Source: JBOHWJ01 sp050736615 (lineage in GTDB: Bacteria > Desulfobacterota > Binatia > Binatales > Binataceae). From it: a DNA stretch of 5,691 bases. Below, piece after piece: positions 1-4,438 of the stretch. Every line of letters begins with the position of its first letter. Within the stretch, counting starts at the first letter, position 1. The notes beneath the pieces are model-generated. The model was not told where the DNA came from. It ran no database searches and saw only the letters and a list, made by a program, of their open reading frames with translations. The stretch spans positions 1 through 5,691 of the forward strand of contig JBOHWL010000191.1 of assembly GCA_050736615.1 (NCBI GenBank), written 5' to 3'. The translations under genes were made by a program, and so were the position numbers.

Positions 1-204
1 CAGCCGTGGCGTCACTGTGACCAACGGCGTAATCCAATGTGGCTGTTCGTTCTGGATGCGCGTCACGCGCGGAAACCAGTCGAGAAAGTAGCCCTTGACC
101 GCGTCGCCAAATGACGAGGCGCTGGAGAAACCGTCCGATGCCATGCAGGGCCGTGCCGGTGTTAGCGCAAGGGCCGAGATGAAGAAGATTGCTGCTGTTC
201 GCAT
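1..204 (-). CDS. Secreted protein of unknown function, N-terminal part (runs off the window)
   Basis: Sixty-eight codons are open from an ATG at 204 to the left edge, with no stop, so this is the 5' end of a longer gene. The protein begins with a short positive start (MRT), a hydrophobic stretch (AAIFFISALAL) and a small-residue region (PCMASDG), which together look like a signal peptide cleaved near residue 21-23. The mature start reads roughly VKGYFLDWFPRVTRI, followed by HWITPLVTVTPRL. I recall similar wording in uncharacterised exported, possibly outer-membrane, proteins of proteobacteria, but I cannot name a function. No other start is available in frame upstream, because a stop lies near 250, and no good Shine-Dalgarno is seen before this ATG. 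The gene is divergent from the XRE regulator at 278 and may be controlled by it; that is inference from position only. Confidence 0.65.
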   Translation of the reverse strand, partial: MRTAAIFFISALALTPARPCMASDGFSSASSFGDAVKGYFLDWFPRVTRIQNEQPHWITPLVTVTPRL

Positions 205-277
205 GCGAGATAGGTACCGATTATAGGTTGGAACACGGCCATCGTTATGCCATTATACGAGCGTATTGGCAAGTATC
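205..277. promoter_or_regulatory. Divergent promoter region with palindromic operator candidate
   Basis: This 73-bp gap separates the secreted-protein gene from the regulator. On the plus strand TTGGAA (228-233) and CATTAT (251-256) are 17 bp apart, a reasonable sigma-70 pair giving a leader of about 15 nt before the ATG at 278. On the minus strand exact TATAAT hexamers occur at 257-252 and 225-220, without good -35 boxes. The inverted repeat ATACG-AG-CGTAT (255-266) sits just downstream of the plus -10, and a related CGTTAT half-site lies at 243-248. This is a plausible autoregulatory operator for the XRE protein. The hexamers and repeat are seen directly; the regulatory reading is inference. 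Confidence 0.4.
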
Positions 278-1399
278 ATGGCGAATGAAGGCGAGAAGAT
301 ACGGCGCGCGCGCCTGGCGGCCAGTTGCAGCCAGCTCGAACTCGCCCGGCGCGCAGGTATCTCGCGCCAGGCCCTTGGCGCGATTGAAGCGGGGGTTTAT
401 CAGCCCGGCGTGAGCGTGGCTTTAAGCCTTGCCCGCGCGCTAGGCGAGACGGTCGAGCATTTGTTCGGTGCCGAGCAAGAAGGAAGCAATGAAGTCGAAG
501 TCGCGTGGGCCGGCCAAGCACCGGCAAAAACCACCGCCTCGGCGACCGTGGTGCTGGCCCGCGTAGCGGGCAAAATGGTCGCCGTCGCGCAGCCGCCCGC
601 GCGTTTGGCGCTGTTGCCGGCGGCGGGCAGACTCGATTCCGTCCATCGGCATCGCGCCCGGATAGCGACGTTTCGCTCCGCGGACGAAATCGACTCGATG
701 CTTTTGATGGCCGGTTGTGACCCGGCGGTGACGATGCTGGCGGGATGGCTGGCGCGTCGCCGCTCGCCGATTAGCGCGGTGGGCCTGACCTGCTCCAGCC
801 GTGCTGCGCTGGCCGCGTTGATGGACGGGCGGGCGCACGTCGCCGGCGCGCATGTGCGCGATCCGCGCGGCGACGAATATAATCTCGCGTTGATGCGCGC
901 GGCGGTTGGTCCGCGTCGCGCGGTCGTAGTCAACTTTGCACGATGGGAATTGGGCTTCGCGACCGCACCCGGTAATCCGCTGGGAATTCGAAATGGCACC
1001 GATCTGGGCCGCCCGGGCTTAAGTATCGCCAACCGGGAAAGCGGCGCCGGTGCGCGCGCCTTTCTGGATGAGACCTTACTCGCGGCGGGCTTAAAGTCCG
1101 AACAAATCCAAGGCTACGAGCGCGAATTCGGCGGTCATCTGGAGGTGGCGGCGGCGGTGGCGGCGGCGCAGGCCGATTTGGGCGTCACGATTCGCCTTGC
1201 CGCCGACGCCTATGGGCTGGCCTTCATCCCGTTGCGTGAGGAGCGCTATGACCTCGTGATGCTCGAGAGCGAATACGACGCGCCGCCGGTCAAAGCCATG
1301 CTCGACGCGCTCAATTCACGCCGCTTTGCACGCGAAATCAGTCAGTTTTGCTCTTATGACACCGGTGGGATGGGCACTGTGGTCGCGCGCATACCCTGA
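278..1399 (+). CDS. XRE-family regulator with PBP-like (molybdate-type) sensor domain
   Basis: This is a predicted cytoplasmic DNA-binding regulator of 373 aa. Residues 5-63 form a Cro/C1-type helix-turn-helix (SQLELARRAGISRQALGAIE, then the YQPGVSVALSLARAL helix). After a linker, residues about 130-335 match the periplasmic-binding-protein-like domain fused to XRE or excisionase HTHs (PBP_like, PF12727). Recognisable blocks are GCDPAVTMLAGWL, HVAGAHVRDPRGDEYN, ATAPGNPLGI with DLGRPGLSIANRESGAGAR, and FIPLREERYDLV. Proteins with this layout are commonly annotated as regulators of molybdate metabolism, the C-terminal domain binding an oxyanion or other small ligand. The ligand is not shown here, and no mod, moa or moe gene lies in the window. 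The ATG at 278 is preferred because the HTH begins directly after it; an in-frame TTG at 266 would add four residues and has no SD either. It is divergent from the secreted gene and ends 30 bp from the convergent desaturase. Confidence 0.85.
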   Translation: MANEGEKIRRARLAASCSQLELARRAGISRQALGAIEAGVYQPGVSVALSLARALGETVEHLFGAEQEGSNEVEVAWAGQAPAKTTASATVVLARVAGKMVAVAQPPARLALLPAAGRLDSVHRHRARIATFRSADEIDSMLLMAGCDPAVTMLAGWLARRRSPISAVGLTCSSRAALAALMDGRAHVAGAHVRDPRGDEYNLALMRAAVGPRRAVVVNFARWELGFATAPGNPLGIRNGTDLGRPGLSIANRESGAGARAFLDETLLAAGLKSEQIQGYEREFGGHLEVAAAVAAAQADLGVTIRLAADAYGLAFIPLREERYDLVMLESEYDAPPVKAMLDALNSRRFAREISQFCSYDTGGMGTVVARIP

Positions 1400-1429
1400 G
1401 CCGCCCCGAGCCTGGCTGCGGGACCAGCT

Positions 1430-2251
1430 TCACACCGCCCGCGCGCGGCCGTTTTCCAAAAGTCTTTCGGCGCTGGCTTGCTTGAGCGCGTCTTTTAATT
1501 CCTGGCGGCTGGTGCCCAAGGTCTTGGTCAAGGGCGCAACCACCCGTTCGAGAAACGCGCGTGGACTGATACCGGCGCCGGAGGTCCGCAGTCGTTCCTG
1601 GTAATCGGGAATCAGGCCATCACCCGGCATCTGAAACCGCGAGAGCACGTATGCGAGATCGGCGATGGTACTCGCACGATCACGCGCCAGCTCAAGCGCG
1701 ATCACCGCGCGATAAAAACCGGCATGCGCCGCCTCATCCCTGCCGACGTAAAAGAAAATCGCCTCGAGTACCTTGTCGCCGGCGTTGCGGGCGCGGTCGC
1801 GCTGCGCTTTATACGCGCTGAAGGTCGCACCTTCCTGAAGTGCGCCGTAACATGCCATCTGGCGCATCGTGGTGAACGGTAGCCGCCACTCACGTGCGAA
1901 CACGCCGGCCTCGAGCGTGGCAAACTCACCCTCGGAATAAAGCCCCGAGCGCGTCAGATATTCACGAAAGACCAGTCCATGCCTGGATTCTTCGAACGCC
2001 CAGCAGGTTTGAAACCAGGCCGAGCCGAACATCGCGCGCGACAAATCGAGCCCACGCGCACTGTAATCAGGCACGTAGAGTTCCTCGGCGCAAAAAATTT
2101 CCACGCTCTGGCGGACGTCGGGGTTGGCTTTGGCGGCATTGAGGTCCGGCCACGGAATATCCGTGAAGATGCTCCAGCGACGTTTGGTTTCCGCCGTTTC
2201 AAGGAATTCCAGATAAAGACGATACAACTGCTCCGAGTAGGTTGCGGCCAC
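1430..2251 (-). CDS. Soluble acyl-ACP desaturase-type diiron protein
   Basis: This 273-aa protein matches the fatty acid desaturase type 2 family (PF03405, ferritin-like fold), cytoplasmic enzymes that use a diiron centre and O2 to put a double bond into acyl-ACP chains. The expected ligands are present: Glu in EELYV (56/57), EESRH (Glu88, His91), Glu140 in LQEGATFSAY, and DEAAH (Glu173, His176). These correspond to the Glu/ExxH...Glu/ExxH pattern of plant stearoyl-ACP desaturase. It is shorter than plant forms but normal for bacterial members. The start is a GTG at 2251; an in-frame TGA lies two codons upstream, so no longer form is possible. GGTGAG is very close to the GTG and AAAGG is about 12 nt away, so the ribosome site is mediocre. 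Substrate and double-bond position cannot be read from sequence, and some bacterial members may act on non-standard acyl carriers. A palindrome at 2321-2347 lies upstream and could be its operator. The gene appears monocistronic. Confidence 0.85.
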   Translation of the reverse strand: MAATYSEQLYRLYLEFLETAETKRRWSIFTDIPWPDLNAAKANPDVRQSVEIFCAEELYVPDYSARGLDLSRAMFGSAWFQTCWAFEESRHGLVFREYLTRSGLYSEGEFATLEAGVFAREWRLPFTTMRQMACYGALQEGATFSAYKAQRDRARNAGDKVLEAIFFYVGRDEAAHAGFYRAVIALELARDRASTIADLAYVLSRFQMPGDGLIPDYQERLRTSGAGISPRAFLERVVAPLTKTLGTSRQELKDALKQASAERLLENGRARAV

Positions 2252-2440
2252 TTCTCACCACTGCCTTTCGCTCAATCGCGGTGCGGATGCATGGAACGCC
2301 GCCGAGCGGATCAATCTTGCGTGCAACCGGCCACGCGCCGTTTGCACATTATGCGCCGCTGCTGATTCCCTAAGGATGAAAGATGACCGTAATCGCGGGC
2401 GTCCGCAATTCGGCTCCTACACCAGGCGGTGAGCATGCTG
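2252..2440. other. Gene-free spacer upstream of the desaturase
   Basis: I see no credible gene in this 189-bp spacer between the minus-strand CxxC gene and the desaturase. Its notable content is the inverted repeat at 2321-2347 and, on the minus strand, a CATAAT -10-like hexamer at 2353-2348 with no good -35. It should hold the desaturase promoter, since that gene has no close co-directional neighbour, but the promoter is weak by eye. Confidence 0.4.
2321..2347. repeat. Inverted repeat, candidate operator or hairpin
   Basis: GTGCAA (2321-2326) pairs with TTGCAC (2342-2347). After one C/T mismatch, CGGC (2328-2331) pairs with GCCG (2337-2340) around a 5-nt loop. That makes ten paired positions with a single mismatch. 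No T-run follows on either strand, so a rho-independent terminator is unlikely. It sits 70-96 bp upstream of the desaturase GTG and just downstream of the CATAAT hexamer, a position suitable for a repressor site. Desaturase genes are often controlled by TetR-family repressors such as FabR or DesT, but I do not recognise a known consensus. Confidence 0.5.
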
Positions 2441-2689
2441 TTATCGTGAGCCACCGTCAAGCAGGTGGGGACATGCTTCCGCCATCCAGCGTTCATTCAA
2501 GGCGCTTTCGAGTGCGCGCCCGTCCTTGTCGATCGCCCAGGAGCCGTGGTCAAGGAGGGTAAAGCGGCAAAACGAACGGCCGCACGAGCGGCAGGTAAAG
2601 GCCAGGCGGGAGCCGCGCGCGGCGGACCAGTCGAGCATCTTCACCTTGAAATCATGAGAATCCCACAAATTGCTGGTCATACCATTCAA
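2441..2689 (-). CDS. Small CxxC (zinc-ribbon-like) protein of unknown function
   Basis: This is an 82-aa soluble protein with no signal peptide or membrane segment. Residues 33-41 read CRSCGRSFC, giving Cys33, Cys36 and Cys41, and a further Cys73 lies in EACPHLL near the C-terminus. The spacing suggests a zinc-knuckle or half-ribbon with Cys73 as a possible fourth ligand; metal binding is inferred. The codons are strongly GC3-biased like the neighbouring genes, and the middle (SRLAFTCRSCGRSFCRF) reads as structured protein, so I take it as a real gene rather than a shadow. The TTG at 2689 is chosen because GGAG (2700-2697) lies 7 nt upstream; the ATG at 2680 gives a 79-aa form but lacks an SD. 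It starts 39 bp after the RRM gene at 2729-3010 on the same strand, so co-transcription is likely. I do not recognise a named family. Confidence 0.6.
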   Translation of the reverse strand: MNGMTSNLWDSHDFKVKMLDWSAARGSRLAFTCRSCGRSFCRFTLLDHGSWAIDKDGRALESALNERWMAEACPHLLDGGSR

Positions 2690-2728
2690 GCTGCAACTCC
2701 CGCGTCGTGGCGCAAGGCCGTGACGATC

Positions 2729-3010
2729 TTAACGCTCAACTGTGCGATTTCGCGCCTTACCGTTCTTCAACGCCGGTTCCATTTCGATCCTGATGCGGCG
2801 GCCATTCAGCTCGGTATTGTTCAGCAAGCTGAAGGCAACCACCACATCGGATAGATCGGCCATCTCCACGAAGCCAAAGCCGCGGCACAGGCCCGACGCT
2901 TTATCGCTGATCGCCAGTGCGCCCACCACCTCGCCAGCGCGCGCGAAATGAGAGAGCAGGTCACGACTGGTAACCGAGTTGGCAAGATTGCCGACATACA
3001 CCTTGGGCAT
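2729..3010 (-). CDS. Single-RRM RNA-binding protein
   Basis: This 93-aa protein is almost entirely one RNA recognition motif (RRM_1), a fold that binds single-stranded RNA on its beta-sheet. RNP2 is VYVGNL (residues 4-9) and RNP1 is RGFGFVEM (43-50). The stacking aromatics Tyr5, Phe45 and Phe47 are all present, so RNA binding should be intact. Residues 80-93 (ALKNGKARNRTVER) are a short basic tail without the glycine-rich extension of its neighbour. The ATG at 3010 has GGGAGG (3025-3020) 9 nt upstream. Short RRM proteins of this kind occur in cyanobacteria (Rbp) and many proteobacteria, where several are cold- or stress-induced. A specific RNA target is unknown. It probably heads a two-gene transcript with the CxxC gene, and it is divergent from the paralogous RRM gene at 3333. 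Confidence 0.9.
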   Translation of the reverse strand: MPKVYVGNLANSVTSRDLLSHFARAGEVVGALAISDKASGLCRGFGFVEMADLSDVVVAFSLLNNTELNGRRIRIEMEPALKNGKARNRTVER

Positions 3011-3332
3011 AAATCATAGCCTCCCGTTTGTCCCGGCAATTCGGACCCTACCGGCGGGCACCAGCGCTGGTCCGGAAGAAACTTTCGGTCCGAAGGCGAG
3101 TGTCTCAAAGTGTATCCGAATGGAAATGCAAAGTATATACGGCATCGGGCTCGGGAGGGTGCTGATGCCGCCGCGGTTTAGTCTGGGCAATAAACTGCTG
3201 CTGTATCTTTTTATCCGGCGGTCGTGTATAAGAATCCATAGAAACGCTTGGACTGTTCCTTTCACCCGACCCGGGAATGAGCCCGGGTTCTCTGTTCGGA
3301 GCTACCCGGCCAAACTTTCGGAGGGCAAGTAA
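3011..3332. promoter_or_regulatory. Divergent intergenic region of the two RRM genes, rich in inverted repeats
   Basis: These 322 bp hold no credible gene and must carry both RRM promoters. On the minus strand a TATACT hexamer lies at 3137-3132, implying a leader of roughly 115 nt. On the plus strand TATAAG at 3227-3232 implies a leader of about 94 nt. Neither has a convincing -35. Three symmetric elements stand out: a perfect 12-bp palindrome ACCAGCGCTGGT (3060-3071), a 7-bp stem CGGCATC/GATGCCG (3140-3146 with 3164-3170), and the ACCCGGG/CCCGGGT hairpin (3269-3288). TTCGGACC (3040-3047) is also complementary to GGTCCGAA (3087-3094), so the minus-strand leader could fold on itself. The symmetry is seen; promoter and folding claims are inference. 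Confidence 0.5.
3269..3288 (+). promoter_or_regulatory. 5' leader hairpin of the glycine-rich RRM gene
   Basis: ACCCGGG (3269-3275) and CCCGGGT (3282-3288) form a perfect 7-bp GC-rich stem around a 6-nt loop, extendable by a G-U pair. It lies 44 nt before the start codon and is not followed by a T-run, so it looks like a leader structure rather than a terminator. It may stabilise the mRNA or shape access to the ribosome site; this is inference. Confidence 0.45.
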
Positions 3333-3338
3333 ATGCCC
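3319..3338 (+). promoter_or_regulatory. Strong RBS and start-codon hairpin of the RRM gene
   Basis: GGAGG (3320-3324) lies 8 nt before the ATG at 3333, a near-consensus Shine-Dalgarno that fixes the start. GGGC (3323-3326) can pair with GCCC (3335-3338). That places AAGTAAAT in an 8-nt loop and ties up part of the SD and the G of the ATG in a weak 4-bp stem. The sequence TTCGGAG of the SD region is duplicated upstream at 3295-3301. Confidence 0.5.
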
Positions 3339-3656
3339 AGCAAATTGTATGTAGGCAATCTGGCCTACTCGGTGTCTAACAATGACCTGCAGGAACTGTT
3401 TTCGCAGGTCGGCCAGGTGCAAAGCGCCACCGTCATCACGGATAAGTTTTCGGGACAATCAAAGGGTTTCGGCTTTGTCGAAATGTCAACCGCCGAAGAG
3501 GTTGCCAACGCGATAAGGCAATTCAATGATACCGAACTCAAGGGCAGAAATATCAAGGTGAACGAGGCCAAACCGCGCGAATCAAGCTTCGGCGGAGGAG
3601 GCAATCGTGGCGGTGGTGGCGGCGGCGGCGCCAGCCGGGGCCGTAACCGCTGGTAA
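3333..3656 (+). CDS. RRM RNA-binding protein with glycine-rich tail
   Basis: This 107-aa protein has one RNA recognition motif followed by a Gly/Arg tail, the layout of cyanobacterial Rbp and plant glycine-rich RNA-binding proteins. RNP2 is LYVGNL (residues 5-10) and RNP1 is KGFGFVEM (44-51); Tyr6, Phe46 and Phe48 are the expected RNA-stacking residues. Residues 86-107 begin FGGGG, contain a run of seven glycines and end in SRGRNRW, a disordered basic tail that usually adds non-specific RNA affinity. It acts in the cytoplasm on RNA, probably in post-transcriptional or cold/stress regulation; the targets are unknown. It is clearly related to the 93-aa protein at 2729-3010 (shared YVGNLA, SV, DK.SG, GFGFVEM, TEL.GR), so the two look like diverged duplicates in divergent orientation. 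The gene has a strong SD and a strong terminator and looks like a highly expressed single-gene transcript. Confidence 0.93.
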   Translation: MPSKLYVGNLAYSVSNNDLQELFSQVGQVQSATVITDKFSGQSKGFGFVEMSTAEEVANAIRQFNDTELKGRNIKVNEAKPRESSFGGGGNRGGGGGGGASRGRNRW

Positions 3657-3693
3657 GCATCCGCGCGCTGTCCCTGCTTAGAACCTGAATCAG

Positions 3694-3736
3694 AACCGGT
3701 GCCGCACGAACCTCGTCGCGACACCGGTTTTTTATT
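3694..3736 (+). terminator. Rho-independent terminator of the RRM gene
   Basis: AACCGGTG (3694-3701) pairs perfectly with CACCGGTT (3722-3729), with an additional inner stem ACGA/TCGT. Six T residues (3728-3733) follow, overlapping the end of the stem. It lies 38 nt after the TAA of the glycine-rich RRM gene. Confidence 0.9.
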
Positions 3737-3743
3737 AAGCGCC

Positions 3744-3767
3744 ACCGGTTTAACGGCTCCAACCGGT
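3744..3767. repeat. Second ACCGGT hairpin behind the terminator
   Basis: ACCGGTT (3744-3750) pairs perfectly with AACCGGT (3761-3767) around a 10-nt loop. With the terminator arms, this makes four ACCGGT hexamers in 73 bp (3695, 3723, 3744, 3762) and a near copy, ACCGGC, at 3785. CACCGGTTT is a direct repeat at 3722 and 3743. No T-run follows this hairpin. It may be a duplicated terminator half or a local expansion. Confidence 0.5.
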
Positions 3768-3823
3768 CGCGCGTGATTATGCCAACCGGCCAGAGGCACC
3801 ATGGCAACCGCCCGCAAGGGCCG

Positions 3824-4130
3824 TCATTGCTGGTGATACTGTCTGAAGCGCTCGTGGTAACTTAGCGTGGCTTCACCTCCCGGTTCCGGAAAGCTGGTCC
3901 CCCTCGTCCTCCAGGCTGCCGTGGCTGATCCAGCGGAAAAGATCGCGGTCAGCACGCCCAGGTGATGGAAGCCCGGGCCCAACCCGTCCAGCACTTGATC
4001 ATCAAGCGGGGTCAAAGGGATGAGCACCTTTCAGATACCATGGTAGATGAGCCAGCCAATGTGAGCGGCGCCGCGAGGCAGGCCAACGGGATAATCCCGA
4101 CAAACGGTGCCCAGCGAAGCGCGCGCTTCG
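3824..4130 (-). pseudogene. Degenerate ctaG-type (caa3) cytochrome c oxidase assembly gene remnant
   Basis: Read on the minus strand, pieces of the C-terminal part of CtaG-type membrane proteins appear in order across three frames. First comes a hydrophobic segment with LAAPLTLAG (about 4100-4050). Then, shifted, PWYLKGAHP (about 4045-4019) appears, and shifted again, LTPLDDQVLDGL (about 4015-3980) followed by GPGFHHLG. Members I recall read LLTF..PWY....LTPL(E/D)DQ.LGGLIMWVP.G; here the IMWV part is missing, suggesting a short deletion as well as two frameshifts. The last open piece runs to a TGA at 3824, where similarity is no longer visible. The intact protein is a multi-pass membrane assembly factor; this copy cannot encode one. 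No 5' half is recognisable, and a MITE-like repeat begins about 60 bp beyond. The ordered motifs make chance unlikely, but only an alignment would settle it. Confidence 0.55.
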
Positions 4131-4192
4131 CCTGCGGCTCTGCTGGTGCGACATGGCTCGCGCTGCTCGCCGGCTCGGAGTCTGTGAATTTT

Positions 4193-4286
4193 TGTCATTC
4201 TGAACGGAGTCTGCGAAGTGAAGAATCCCGAAAAAACACAGGAAAAACAGAAGGATCCGGGATTCCCCGCTGTGCTCGGAATGACA
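4193..4286. mobile_element. MITE/REP-like inverted-repeat element (TGTCATTC...GAATGACA class)
   Basis: The 94-bp unit begins TGTCATTC (4193-4200) and ends GAATGACA (4279-4286), perfect 8-bp terminal inverted repeats. Inner arms AATCCCG (4224-4230) and CGGGATT (4258-4264) also pair, leaving an A-rich centre. The plus-strand reading CHSERSLRSEES and, further on, IPRCARND is the familiar spurious peptide produced by this repeat class, which is scattered in intergenic DNA of many bacteria. It encodes nothing itself and would fold into a long hairpin as RNA or single-stranded DNA. A clean target duplication is not visible; the flanks are T-rich on the left and A-rich on the right. Its presence next to a dead gene fits a tolerant, non-coding stretch. 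Confidence 0.8.
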
Positions 4287-4438
4287 GAAAAACAAAATCT
4301 TCACACACGCTCAGGATGAAAGCAGTATTTGCGGGGCGCGACACTAGAAAGATGTTGGAAAACTACTTGATTACTCAGTTGTACTGTCACACAACTTCTT
4401 ATGATTGCCAGGATCGCGCATTTTCCGAATTTTGGTCA
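4287..4438. other. AT-richer gene-free stretch
   Basis: No coding region is convincing here. The only structure I see is AGTTGT (4377-4382) with ACAACT (4391-4396) around an 8-nt loop, and no T-run follows on either strand. The base composition is visibly more AT-rich than the flanking genes. With the repeat and the ctaG remnant, it makes 3741-4438 a stretch of about 700 bp without an intact gene. Confidence 0.35.

Noticed and set aside
400..1032. A 210-codon minus-strand open frame inside the XRE gene
   Set aside because: It is antisense to a clear XRE-PBP gene in GC-rich DNA and has an Ala/Arg/Ser-rich low-complexity translation with no recognisable motif.
1407..1431. Possible terminator between the convergent XRE and desaturase genes
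   Set aside because: The stem AGCCTGG/CCAGCT needs a bulge and no T-run follows on either strand, so I did not list it.
1979..2365. A 128-codon plus-strand frame over the desaturase 5' end and spacer
   Set aside because: It is antisense to the desaturase over most of its length and has no motif or ribosome site.
3365..3817. A 150-codon minus-strand open frame over the glycine-rich RRM gene
   Set aside because: It is antisense to the RRM; its proline run is the mirror of the glycine codons, and it crosses the terminator.
4377..4396. AGTTGT/ACAACT inverted repeat as a terminator of the ctaG remnant or an insertion-sequence end
   Set aside because: It has only 6 bp of stem, no T-run and no second copy in the window.
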